From Thermocaproicibacter sp036260805 (lineage in GTDB: Bacteria; Bacillota; Clostridia; Oscillospirales; Acutalibacteraceae): a stretch of DNA of 22,386 nucleotides. The notes below the pieces were generated by a model. The model had not been told where the DNA came from. It searched no databases and saw nothing but the letters and a program-made list of their open reading frames with translations. The stretch is from the NCBI GenBank assembly GCA_036260805.1, contig DATALZ010000046.1, positions 1 through 22,386 on the forward strand, read 5' to 3'. This document shows, one piece after another, positions 8,608 to 15,911 of the stretch; position 1 is the stretch's first letter; the number at the start of each line of letters is the position of its first letter. The translations under genes were made by a program, and so were the position numbers.

Positions 8608-8621
8608 ATGACAATTGTCAT
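8608..8621. promoter_or_regulatory. Perfect 14-bp palindrome, likely response-regulator operator
   Basis: ATGACAATTGTCAT reads identically on both strands and lies between the divergent promoters, about 36 bases upstream of the proposed ABC -35 and 31 upstream of the kinase -35. NarL-family regulators bind as dimers to such dyads, and a cognate regulator gene is adjacent. Direct binding is inferred. Confidence 0.6.
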
Positions 8622-8651
8622 TTCTTTATCAAGGAATCCTTTCGCAATAAG

Positions 8652-8680
8652 TTGTATCCATACTCTGAAAATGTTAAAAT
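8652..8680 (+). promoter_or_regulatory. Putative promoter of the kinase-regulator operon
   Basis: TTGTAT and TAAAAT are separated by 17 bases, with an extended -10 TG two bases upstream of the hexamer. The kinase gene starts about 115 bases downstream. The intervening leader includes two CTGCAG hexamers 5 bases apart but no clear RNA element. Confidence 0.5.
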
Positions 8681-8795
8681 GAAAAAAGCCCAATCATATC
8701 CCTTTCAGGCTGCAGCATATCTGCAGAAATATTTTGGAATTCAGAAGAACAGGCTGGCTGTGGATGCCGATCAAAGATAAGGAAGCATGCCGATT

Positions 8796-9872
8796 ATGCC
8801 AATGAAATTAACCGACAAAATCATTTTGTTTCTCTGCTGTTCGGCCGCATACCTGTGCGAACCGGAGTTTGGCAGAAGCGTGGTTCCCTTAATCCTTTCT
8901 ATTATTTTCACATCGTTCCTTGGCTTTTTTGAAAAGGAACCAATCTTGACCGTCCTAATGGCAGGATTTCTTGTTTGGAGCATTTTTCTTCCGGGACTTG
9001 TTCTGTTTATACCGCTGATTTTTTATGACGCTCTTTTTACCCGAAATCAATATGTTTGCTTGGTTTCTCTTGTGCCTTTCATATCCTTTTTTCGTACACA
9101 GCCGCTTGAGGCAGACGTATTTGCGGCCATTTTGGTCATCTTCAGCTTATGGCTCCGGTATCGGACGAATGCACTGGAGAATTTAAAGACCGAACGAAAT
9201 GAACTGAGGGATACTTCCAAAGAAATGTCTCTGAAACTGGAGAAACAAAATCAGGACCTGCTGGAGCAGCAGGATTCCGAAATCAACATTGCCACGCTGA
9301 ACGAACGCAACCGCATTGCACGCGAGATCCACGACAGCGTCGGGCATTTGCTTTCCAGTTCTTTGCTTCAGGTCGGCGCGCTTCTCGCTGTGAATAAAGA
9401 TGAAAACACCCGCGGAAATCTGGTTGCCCTGAAAGAAACGCTGACAAACGCCATGAACAGCATCCGTTCGAGTGTGCATGATCTTTATGATGAATCCATA
9501 GACCTGTATGCTCAGGTTTATAAACTCTCAAGAGATTTTACCTTCTGTAGGTTGGATTTCAACTACGAACTGACCAGCGAACCGGAGAAGAAACTTAAAT
9601 ATGCGTTTATCTCCATTGTAAAGGAATCGCTGGCGAACATAATACGACATTCCAATGCCACTCAGGCGAAAATTGTTTTCCATGAGCATCCGGCGCTTTA
9701 CCAGCTCATCATTTCAGATAACGGAAAAGTAGAAGATTATGATCCGGAGAGCGGAATCGGCTTGAAAAACATCAGGGAGCGTGTCGATTCCTTTCACGGC
9801 ATTATGAATATAACGACAGAGAACGGCTTTAAGATTTTCATTTCTATTCCAAAGGGGGAAACGAGAGAGTGA
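8796..9872 (+). CDS. Membrane sensor histidine kinase (LnrJ/YfiJ-like, HisKA_3)
   Basis: The first 120 residues hold four or five hydrophobic helices with no sizeable extracytoplasmic domain, so it probably senses within the membrane or through the transporter. A coiled-coil linker (about 125-165) leads to the HisKA_3 motif ERNRIAREIHDSVGH, with the phosphoacceptor at about His179. A HATPase domain follows, with N-box KESLANIIRHS and G-boxes ISDNGK and SGIGLKNIRERV. AAGGAAG at 8779-8785 fits ATG 8796 best; ATG 8787 is nearly on top of the site and 8802 is rather far, so the start could shift by a few codons. It overlaps its response regulator gene by four bases (GTGA) and faces the ABC exporter operon it likely controls. 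Confidence 0.9.
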   Translation: MPMKLTDKIILFLCCSAAYLCEPEFGRSVVPLILSIIFTSFLGFFEKEPILTVLMAGFLVWSIFLPGLVLFIPLIFYDALFTRNQYVCLVSLVPFISFFRTQPLEADVFAAILVIFSLWLRYRTNALENLKTERNELRDTSKEMSLKLEKQNQDLLEQQDSEINIATLNERNRIAREIHDSVGHLLSSSLLQVGALLAVNKDENTRGNLVALKETLTNAMNSIRSSVHDLYDESIDLYAQVYKLSRDFTFCRLDFNYELTSEPEKKLKYAFISIVKESLANIIRHSNATQAKIVFHEHPALYQLIISDNGKVEDYDPESGIGLKNIRERVDSFHGIMNITTENGFKIFISIPKGETRE

Positions 9873-10489
9873 AAGTGCTGGTAGTGGATGACGACCGGTT
9901 GGTTTCCAGCTCCTTAAAAACAATTTTGGAATCGGACAGCGGCATTACCGTAGTAGGAACGCTGAACAGCGGCGCGCAGGCAGTCGAAAAGTACAGCGAA
10001 CTGAATCCGGATGTTCTGCTGATGGATATCCGTATGGACGGAATGACCGGGCTCGATGTTGCGGAAATTCTGCTGAAGCAGTACCCTGATGCAAAAATCC
10101 TGTTCCTGACTACTTTTTCAGATAATGAGTATATTATAAAAGCTCTTAAAATCGGCGCAAAGGGTTATATTCTCAAACAGAATTTCGAAAGTATTGTTCC
10201 ATCCGTAAAAACAGTCTATATGGGGCAACGGGTTTTCGGCGATGAAATCGTCACCAAGCTGCCGGAAATGATGGGCGGCAGTGAGAAAAGCGGTCTGGGC
10301 GGGTTCGGTTTGAACGAACGCGAAACTGAACTGATTCAGCAGGTTGCTGAGGGACTTTCAAACAAAGAAATTTCCGAGAAGCTGTATTTAAGTGAAGGAA
10401 CCATTCGCAACTATATCAGTACAATTCTGGAAAAGCTTGACCTGCGCGACCGGACGCAGCTTGCAATTTTTTACTACAAACATACTTAA
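9869..10489 (+). CDS. NarL/LuxR-family response regulator (LnrK/YfiK-like)
   Basis: This 206-residue protein has a receiver domain with the acidic pocket (VVDDD, residues 5-9), phosphoacceptor Asp53 in LLMDIRMDG, a conserved Thr in the LTTFSD strand and Lys in GYILKQNF. A LuxR-type helix-turn-helix follows (about 145-206; LNERETELI and GLSNKEISEKLYLSEGTIRNY). It starts with GTG inside the kinase stop codon, with AAAGGGGGAA just upstream, so the two are translated together. It probably binds the nearby 14-bp palindrome and drives the divergent exporter operon, as LnrK does for lnrLMN in B. subtilis. That target is inferred. Confidence 0.92.
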   Translation: MKVLVVDDDRLVSSSLKTILESDSGITVVGTLNSGAQAVEKYSELNPDVLLMDIRMDGMTGLDVAEILLKQYPDAKILFLTTFSDNEYIIKALKIGAKGYILKQNFESIVPSVKTVYMGQRVFGDEIVTKLPEMMGGSEKSGLGGFGLNERETELIQQVAEGLSNKEISEKLYLSEGTIRNYISTILEKLDLRDRTQLAIFYYKHT

Positions 10490-10557
10490 TTGTTTTAATG
10501 AAAACGAAAACGCAATGGTAAGTTGCAAATAATATGAATAGATGAGAGAATTTTCAA

Positions 10558-11703
10558 ATGATTTATTTTGATTATGCGGCGAATACTCCGCCGTGTGCGG
10601 AAGCACTTCAAACATTCTGCAATGTTTCGCGGGATTTTATTGCAAACCCGAATTCTGCGCATCCGCTGGGGCTGCAGGCAAAAGCCAGACTGGACGAAGC
10701 AACAAAACAGATTGCAGAGATTTTACATGTGAAACAAAACGAAATTATTTATACGTCGGGTGCGAGTGAGTCCAACAATCTTGCAATCAAAGGCGTTGCG
10801 GGCCGCTATAAGAATTTCGGGAAACATATTATTACAACCTGGATGGAACATTCGTCGGTAAACGGCGCTGTGGGTGCATTGAAAGAGCAGGGGTTTGAGG
10901 TTGACTTTGTGGGAGTCAATGAAGACGGCCTCGTGGATTTAGACGAACTGAAAGATCTGCTTCGCGACGAAACGATTCTTGTTTCCGTATGCTATGTCGA
11001 CAGCGAAACCGGCGTAAAGCAGAATATCAGTGAAATTGCAAAGGTCCTTGACGAGCATCCGCACTGCCTGCTGCATGTGGACGCAACACAGGCCGCGGGG
11101 AAAATCCCTCTGAAACTGGAAAATGCAGACCTCGTCACGCTGGCACCGCATAAGTTCTACGGATTGAATGGGTGCGGGATCTTAATAAAAAAAGAAAGCG
11201 TTATGTTGGAACCGCAGATTAGCGGGGGAATGAGCACTACGGATTTCCGCAGCGGAACACCGGCGCTCGCGCTCATCGCATCCACAGCGGCCGCTTTACA
11301 GGCGGCAACGGAAAAAATGGACGAGCGGTACCAATATGTTTCCGGATTGAACCGGCAGCTTCGGGAAGCCCTTTCCCATTTCCCTGCTGTTAAAATCAAC
11401 AGCACAAAAAACTCCATTCCGTTTATTTTGAATGTCAGTTTAGCGGGTATTTCGGCTGGGCAGTTTCTGGATGCAATGGGCGAGCAGGGAATCTGCCTGT
11501 CTTCTAAATCGGCTTGCTGTGCTCCCAACACTCCCTCAAGGCCGGTTTATGCCCTGACGAAAGACCGAAAGCGGACAATGTCTACTGTGCGCATCAGTCT
11601 TAGCCACTTGACAACACAGGACGAACTTGGCGTACTGATAAAAGCATTTGATATCTGCTGCAGCAATCTGGCAAAGCAGGGGGCAAAACATGGAAAAGTT
11701 TGA
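10558..11703 (+). CDS. Cysteine desulfurase, NifS/IscS family
   Basis: This pyridoxal-phosphate enzyme removes sulfur from cysteine as a persulfide for cofactor or tRNA thiolation. The 381 residues match the family length. It opens with MIYFDYAANTP, has TSGASESNN for cofactor phosphate binding, a His in LLHVDATQAAG, the Schiff-base lysine in LAPHKFYG, and the catalytic loop with SSKSACCAPN, where one of two adjacent cysteines carries the persulfide. The loop departs from the usual SGSAC form. The stop overlaps the downstream TtcA-like gene by 14 bases, so it is likely a dedicated sulfur donor for that enzyme. GATGAGAG before the ATG is a moderate ribosome binding site. No promoter was recognised in 10490-10557. 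Confidence 0.92.
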   Translation: MIYFDYAANTPPCAEALQTFCNVSRDFIANPNSAHPLGLQAKARLDEATKQIAEILHVKQNEIIYTSGASESNNLAIKGVAGRYKNFGKHIITTWMEHSSVNGAVGALKEQGFEVDFVGVNEDGLVDLDELKDLLRDETILVSVCYVDSETGVKQNISEIAKVLDEHPHCLLHVDATQAAGKIPLKLENADLVTLAPHKFYGLNGCGILIKKESVMLEPQISGGMSTTDFRSGTPALALIASTAAALQAATEKMDERYQYVSGLNRQLREALSHFPAVKINSTKNSIPFILNVSLAGISAGQFLDAMGEQGICLSSKSACCAPNTPSRPVYALTKDRKRTMSTVRISLSHLTTQDELGVLIKAFDICCSNLAKQGAKHGKV

Positions 11704-12517
11704 GCAGGTAGAAAGAAGCATCATTAAAAAATACCGCAGGCAAATCTGGCTTCCGTTTCTGTCTGCCGTAAAGAAATATCAGCTGATTCAGGAAGGGGAT
11801 CGCATCGCGGTTTGTATTTCCGGCGGCAAGGATTCCATGCTGATGGCAAAATGCATGCAGCACCTTCAGAAATACAGTGATTTCCCATTTGAAGTGGAAT
11901 TCCTTGTCATGGACCCGGGTTATAATGAGATAAATCGTCAGCGAATTCTTGACAATGCGGAAGCGCTCCATATTCCCATCCATATATTTGATACAAAAAT
12001 ATATGACATTGTAGCAGAATCCGGACGCTCACCGTGTTATTTATGCGCTAAAATGCGGCGGGGCTGCCTCTATAAGCATGCACAGGAACTGGGCTGCAAT
12101 AAAATTTCACTTGGCCATCATTTTGACGATGTAATTGAAACGATCCTGATGAGCATGCTTTACGGCGCGGAAATTCGTACGATGATGCCCAAGCTGCACA
12201 GCACTCACTATTCCGGAATGGAATTGATTCGACCTTTGTATATGGTAAAAGAAGCCGATATCATCGCATGGCGCAGATATAATGAACTGCAGTTTATTCA
12301 GTGTGCCTGCCGTTTTACCGAGAACTGTGTATTGGGTGACAACGGCGGCGGTTCCAAGCGCCAGGAAATGAAGGAACTAATAAAAAAGCTTCGGAAAACA
12401 AACTCGAATATCGACAAAAATATTTTTCACAGTGTAGAAAACGTAAACCTGGAAGCGATTATTGGCTGGCGTGCCGGGGACAGCGTTCATAATTTTTTGG
12501 ATGAATACAATCGGTAG
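11690..12517 (+). CDS. TtcA-like tRNA thiolation PP-loop ATPase
   Basis: This 275-residue protein has the PP-loop SGGKDS (44-49) that adenylates the target base, the C116-x2-C119 pair in PCYLCAKMRRG followed by Cys125, the GHHFDDVIET motif near 141-150, and further cysteines C204, C206 and C212. This is the TtcA pattern, in which three cysteines bind a [4Fe-4S] cluster for making 2-thiocytidine in tRNA. It is somewhat shorter than E. coli TtcA. ATG 11690 follows GCAGGGGGC by 6 bases; the open frame extends back to 11648 but that part lies inside the desulfurase. Other TtcA/TtuA paralogues occur in Clostridia, so the exact modified base is uncertain. Confidence 0.85.
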   Translation: MEKFEQVERSIIKKYRRQIWLPFLSAVKKYQLIQEGDRIAVCISGGKDSMLMAKCMQHLQKYSDFPFEVEFLVMDPGYNEINRQRILDNAEALHIPIHIFDTKIYDIVAESGRSPCYLCAKMRRGCLYKHAQELGCNKISLGHHFDDVIETILMSMLYGAEIRTMMPKLHSTHYSGMELIRPLYMVKEADIIAWRRYNELQFIQCACRFTENCVLGDNGGGSKRQEMKELIKKLRKTNSNIDKNIFHSVENVNLEAIIGWRAGDSVHNFLDEYNR

Positions 12518-12535
12518 TCGTTTGTTGCCGGTTCC

Positions 12536-12564
12536 TTGATTTTCCCGCCGAAAGGGCATATACT
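12536..12564 (+). promoter_or_regulatory. Putative promoter of the DUF2156 gene
   Basis: TTGATT and TATACT are separated by 17 bases, about 110 bases before the start of the next gene and just after the TtcA-like stop. It would give a leader of about 100 bases in which no known RNA element was recognised. Confidence 0.45.
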
Positions 12565-12673
12565 GATAAAAAATATCATTTCCGGACTCCGTGCCGAAGA
12601 TATATTCAATCTGTTTCCGGGCAGCCGAAGCGGTTTCCCTGCAACAACTAAGAAAAGATAGGTTATTTTCAAT

Positions 12674-13561
12674 ATGCTGAATTTCTCAAAACTAAACCTT
12701 ACGGATATTGAGACCGTAAAACCGTACTTTAAACTTCAGCTTTCCCGCATCTGTGATTATTCCGTCGGCGGCATTTTTATGTGGAGAGATTATTTTGATA
12801 CCCAGTTTGCAATCTGGCAGAACACGCTGATCTTCAAAGTTCGATATATCGGCGGCGAGACTGCGTTTCCCGTCCCACTCGGCGAAAACCAGCAGGGCGC
12901 TCTGGACCAGATTGAACAGTACTGCCGAGAAAACGGAATTCCGTTGGTCTTTTGTACCGTTTCAAAAGAAGCGCTGCAGATACTGCAGAGCAGGTACCCT
13001 GGTGCCATTGCCCAGCCGAACCGGAACTGGTTCGATTATTTATATCAGGCCCAGAACCTCATTACATTCAAAGGCAAAAAGTATGATGGGCAGCGAAATC
13101 ACATTAATAAATTCAAAAAGCTGTATCCTAATTATTCGTTCAAAGAGATGAAACCCGAAAATCTTGAGAGCATCCGACTTTTTTATGACCGCTTTGCGGA
13201 AGAACACGAAAAAGCCAGTCAGCTTGCAAGGGTGGAAAGTGAAAAAGTCAAGGAACTGTTGGAAAATTATGAACAGTATGGCCTTTTCGGCGGATTTATC
13301 ACAGTTGACGGCAAAATTGTTTCCATGTCAATCGGCGAGCGCATTAACGACACAATTTATGTCCATGTTGAAAAAGCAGATATCGCCTATGTAGGTGCAT
13401 ACCAGATCACAGTTCAGGAGTTTTTAAAGCACTTTGCGCGGGAAGGCGATGAGTTCGTCAACCGTGAAGAAGACGTGGGTGACGCGGGACTGAGAAAGTC
13501 CAAGCTCTCTTACCATCCGGTTGAACTGTTGGAAAAAAGCACGGTAAGAGTCAATCTTTAA
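12674..13561 (+). CDS. DUF2156 / LPG-synthase-C-like acyltransferase domain protein
   Basis: This 295-residue protein resembles the DUF2156 family, whose fold is a double GNAT domain shared with the catalytic part of phosphatidylglycerol lysyltransferases (MprF). Pointers are the N-terminal SRICDYSVGGIFMWRDYF segment, the KGKKYDGQRNHINKFKK segment near 135-151 and the late FVNREEDVGDAGLRKSK stretch near 258-274. It has no membrane helices, so it is probably a soluble enzyme, perhaps an aminoacyl-tRNA- or acyl-CoA-dependent transferase. The substrate is unknown. Its start has only a weak ribosome binding site (AGATAGG, 12656-12662). It stands alone between a putative promoter and a terminator. 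Confidence 0.8.
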   Translation: MLNFSKLNLTDIETVKPYFKLQLSRICDYSVGGIFMWRDYFDTQFAIWQNTLIFKVRYIGGETAFPVPLGENQQGALDQIEQYCRENGIPLVFCTVSKEALQILQSRYPGAIAQPNRNWFDYLYQAQNLITFKGKKYDGQRNHINKFKKLYPNYSFKEMKPENLESIRLFYDRFAEEHEKASQLARVESEKVKELLENYEQYGLFGGFITVDGKIVSMSIGERINDTIYVHVEKADIAYVGAYQITVQEFLKHFAREGDEFVNREEDVGDAGLRKSKLSYHPVELLEKSTVRVNL

Positions 13562-13573
13562 ATAATGATAATC

Positions 13574-13607
13574 GAAAACGGCGGATACAAATGTACCCGC
13601 CGTTTTC
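13574..13607. terminator. Bidirectional terminator between converging genes
   Basis: An 11-bp perfect stem, GAAAACGGCGG with CCGCCGTTTTC, extends inward with three more pairs after one mismatch to a 4-base loop. With A-rich and T-rich flanks it can stop transcription from both the DUF2156 gene and the ECF gene that converge on it. Confidence 0.9.
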
Positions 13608-13611
13608 TTCA

Positions 13612-14139
13612 TCAATGGCTAAATAATTTTAATTTCAGATGCTTTAGTTCCCTGCAAAGCGGCTTGTACAGAAAAAGCGCAGTTATAAAGTTCGCGGCAC
13701 CATGCACCACGTCGAACGTGATTCCGCTGATCAAATAGGTCAATGCATAAGCCGGGCCGAATAAAACCAGCTTAATTCCCGTGGACGGAATATCAAAGAG
13801 CAATCCAAAAAGCCCAAGAAGAACCGCAGCTCGTGTTTCGTTTGTCTCGTCACGCAGGAAGATTCTCGTAAGTATTGTAAGCAGCGGCCAGTTGATATAG
13901 TACAGAACGATCCAGTCGCCGGCTCCGTAATATGCGCTTTCAAAAACCGTGATTGTCGTAAATACAAACGCTGCGAGGATTCCCCGCCGGAATCCCATAG
14001 TTACGGTGAAAACGCACAGCAGGAGTGAAACAAGCTCTACATTGGCAATTGGAGCCAGCACGAATTTTACGGCAAATGTAAGGGCAGCCCAAACGCCGAT
14101 TAGTACGATGTCATAAATGTTTCTTTTTTCGCACTTCAT
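13612..14139 (-). CDS. ECF transporter S component, substrate unknown
   Basis: This 175-residue protein has about six membrane helices spread over its length (first about 10-28, last about 145-165) and the character of a substrate-binding S component of energy-coupling-factor transporters: an LAPIANVELVSLLL segment near the second helix and several acidic and aromatic residues at helix ends. S components are small membrane proteins that capture a vitamin and share an energising EcfA/A'/T module encoded elsewhere; none is in this window. It overlaps the DUF4430 gene by 4 bases (ATGA) and is therefore translated with it. Position next to the B12-dependent methionine operon makes a corrinoid a reasonable but unproven substrate. 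Confidence 0.8.
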   Translation of the reverse strand: MKCEKRNIYDIVLIGVWAALTFAVKFVLAPIANVELVSLLLCVFTVTMGFRRGILAAFVFTTITVFESAYYGAGDWIVLYYINWPLLTILTRIFLRDETNETRAAVLLGLFGLLFDIPSTGIKLVLFGPAYALTYLISGITFDVVHGAANFITALFLYKPLCRELKHLKLKLFSH

Positions 14140-14531
14140 AATGCTGTCAGAGTAAACGTATATGTCTTGCCGTTCTCAATGGGAAGCTGAGAGACCCCGA
14201 CCGTTGCGTCTTTACCGTCAACCTTAATATTGAAAAATTCCTTTTTGGCATCGGCAGTTACGCCGAGAATTCCGGAGACAAACTCTCCGTACTGGCCCTT
14301 CTGCATGACCACGTTCAATTCGCTCTGTTTGTCTTTCAGCAGTTCCGCAACGTACTTGCGGTCCGTCTGATATTGGAATGTTTTCTGAATCCCTTTGTCT
14401 TTCATCACTACCTGAATGGTAACGGTTTTTGCTCCTGTTTGCGCCTTTGGCGCTAAAAATTGAAAGTATCCAACAATCAGCAGCGCTGCCGCAGCGACTA
14501 CGATTAAAACCAACCCAATCTTCTTTTTCAT
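14136..14531 (-). CDS. DUF4430 domain protein, membrane-anchored
   Basis: This 131-residue protein begins with a Lys-rich N terminus and a hydrophobic segment (about 5-27) lacking a lipobox cysteine, so it is probably anchored outside the membrane by an uncleaved signal. The rest (about 35-131) fits DUF4430, a domain related to the C-terminal part of mammalian transcobalamin and intrinsic factor: KTFQYQTDRKYVAELLK, then GEFVSGILGV, then FFNIKVDGKDATVGV and a final YTFTLTAL strand. It is the first gene of a two-gene operon with the ECF S component. A purine-rich GAAGGG site precedes the ATG by about 9 bases. It may present a ligand to the S component; the ligand is not known. Confidence 0.8.
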   Translation of the reverse strand: MKKKIGLVLIVVAAAALLIVGYFQFLAPKAQTGAKTVTIQVVMKDKGIQKTFQYQTDRKYVAELLKDKQSELNVVMQKGQYGEFVSGILGVTADAKKEFFNIKVDGKDATVGVSQLPIENGKTYTFTLTAL

Positions 14532-14618
14532 TCCCTACCATACCCTTCACACATCAATTTAAGTTTGCGTGGCTTCGGCTTTTGCAGAAAAACAGCAAAA
14601 ACCCAAAGTTTGTTTTTC

Positions 14619-14647
14619 ATTATCGCTTATTTAACACAAAAAATCAA
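14619..14647 (-). promoter_or_regulatory. Putative promoter of the DUF4430-ECF operon
   Basis: On the - strand TTGATT and GATAAT are separated by 17 bases, about 90 bases before the DUF4430 start. It lies back-to-back with the methionine promoter, only 12 bases away. The 14532-14618 leader showed no cobalamin riboswitch or other known element. Confidence 0.55.
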
Positions 14648-14659
14648 GAACATAATGAA

Positions 14660-14688
14660 TTGACTTAGCACGCAGGGTATATTATAAT
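14660..14688 (+). promoter_or_regulatory. Strong promoter of the methionine operon
   Basis: TTGACT, a 17-base spacer and a perfect TATAAT lie about 31 bases before the start of the T-box leader, which agrees with transcription beginning near 14695. Confidence 0.85.
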
Positions 14689-14718
14689 AGAATTACAGCG
14701 AAATAAAAGAAACACAGT

Positions 14719-14990
14719 GACGAAGAGAGTAAATCCTTACGAACGCTATACAGAGATGTTCCCGCGAGAAATCGGGCTGAAAGGGAACAGGCGGAAAATC
14801 GATTGAAAATGGCTTCCGAGCGGCGCACCGAGATGGTACTCCATTTAGGCTGCGACGGGATTTCCCGTTATAGAAAGCGAGTATGCCTTTTGGCCGTACT
14901 TTTAGAGGTTCATGCCGTGAGGTATGAATGAATTGAAGTGGTACACGGGAATTTAATCTCGTCTTCTAGTATGGAAGACGAGATTTTTTG
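14719..14990 (+). promoter_or_regulatory. T-box leader, methionine type
   Basis: The leader reads uncharged tRNA and switches off a terminator. Stem I starts with GACGAAGAGAGTA; GAAG (14722-14725) can pair with CTTC (14813-14816) and AATC (14732-14735) with GATT (14801-14804). The internal loop between these helices contains GAAAATGG, with ATG at 14809-14811 as the specifier codon for methionine. Stem III is the hairpin 14909-14928. The T-box sequence AAGTGGTACACGGG (14936-14949) has UGGU, which pairs with an ACCA tRNA end, as expected for tRNA-Met with discriminator A. The metF, reactivation and metH genes downstream fit. Helix boundaries were folded by eye. Confidence 0.88.
14955..14989 (+). 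terminator. T-box-controlled intrinsic terminator
   Basis: A 12-bp perfect stem, AATCTCGTCTTC with GAAGACGAGATT, and a 7-base loop are followed by a T run. The 5' arm can instead pair with the CGGGA of the T-box (14946-14950) to form the antiterminator. Confidence 0.9.
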
Positions 14991-15046
14991 TTTGTTTCTT
15001 TGCTAAATTACAGCCAGCCAGGCACAGAAAAGGATGGGGTAGTGCG

Positions 15047-15910
15047 ATGAAGATCAGTGAAATTTTAAAGCAGGGAAAGGTTACGGTTTCCTGCGAAGTG
15101 TTTCCGCCAAAAAAAGATTCCGACATGGAACAGGTGAAAAAGGCCGTTTATGAGATAGCTGCGCTCAAGCCGTCTTTTTTAAGCGTAACTTACGGTGCCG
15201 GCGGTGGAACTTCCCACAACACCATGCGCATTGCATCGGATATTCAAAAACAGGGGATTCCGGCTCTGGCACATCTGACCTGTGCATCGTCCACAAAGGA
15301 AGAAGTAACTTCTCTGCTTACAGGTTACCGGGAAAATCACATCGAAAATATTCTTGCTCTGCGCGGCGATATTCCGCAGGGGAGCAACTTCCCTTCACCG
15401 CGGCAGTACCACTACGCCTGCGAACTGGTCAGCCAGATTAAAGAAGCTGGGGATTTCTGTATTGGTGCGGCGTGCTACCCAGACGGCCATGTAGAATGCG
15501 AACATCAGGAAGACGATATTAACAATTTAAAGAATAAAGTGGACTGCGGCTGTGACTTTCTTACAACGCAGATGTTCTTTGACAACAACGTGTTTTATAA
15601 TTTCCTTTACCGCGTGCTTGCAAAAGGAATCAATGTTCCGGTCATTGCAGGCATCATGCCGGTTACCAACAGCAAGCAGATTAAGCGAATTTGTTCCCTT
15701 TCCGGTACGGCGCTGCCGCAGCGTTTTAAGAGGATCGTCGATAAATTTGCCGACAGGCCCGAAGCGATGAAACAGGCCGGCATCGCCTACGCAACCGAAC
15801 AGATTATCGATCTGATTTCCAACGGCGTGAATGCCATTCATATTTATACCATGAATAAGCCGGACATAGCGGGAAAGATTATGGAGAATCTTTCGGAGAT
15901 TATCGGTTAA
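15047..15910 (+). CDS. metF: Methylenetetrahydrofolate reductase
   Basis: MetF is a flavoenzyme that reduces methylene-tetrahydrofolate to methyl-tetrahydrofolate, the methyl donor for methionine synthase. The 287 residues match the family. Visible motifs are CEVFPPK near 16-22 (with the catalytic Glu), LSVTYGAGG near 45-53, HLTCASST, ILALRGDIP near 105-113 and YPDGH near 145-149. The DFLTTQMFFDNN stretch and the PVIAGIMPVTN segment are also typical. It is the first gene after the T-box, with AAAGGATGGGG before the ATG. No zinc-finger or corrinoid-protein partner gene follows, so methionine synthesis, rather than the acetyl-CoA pathway, is the likely role. Confidence 0.96.
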   Translation: MKISEILKQGKVTVSCEVFPPKKDSDMEQVKKAVYEIAALKPSFLSVTYGAGGGTSHNTMRIASDIQKQGIPALAHLTCASSTKEEVTSLLTGYRENHIENILALRGDIPQGSNFPSPRQYHYACELVSQIKEAGDFCIGAACYPDGHVECEHQEDDINNLKNKVDCGCDFLTTQMFFDNNVFYNFLYRVLAKGINVPVIAGIMPVTNSKQIKRICSLSGTALPQRFKRIVDKFADRPEAMKQAGIAYATEQIIDLISNGVNAIHIYTMNKPDIAGKIMENLSEIIG

Positions 15911-15911
15911 T

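Noticed and set aside
12518..12672. Open reading after the TtcA-like stop in the same frame, and a 61-codon - strand frame
   Set aside because: The TtcA-like protein already ends where the family ends, the following translation resembles nothing, and a stretch of about 50 open codons is easily due to chance. A promoter-like sequence lies there instead.
14532..14660. Possible cobalamin riboswitch before the DUF4430-ECF pair
   Set aside because: The leader is only about 90 bases, without the B12-box or the multi-helix core, so no riboswitch can be supported.
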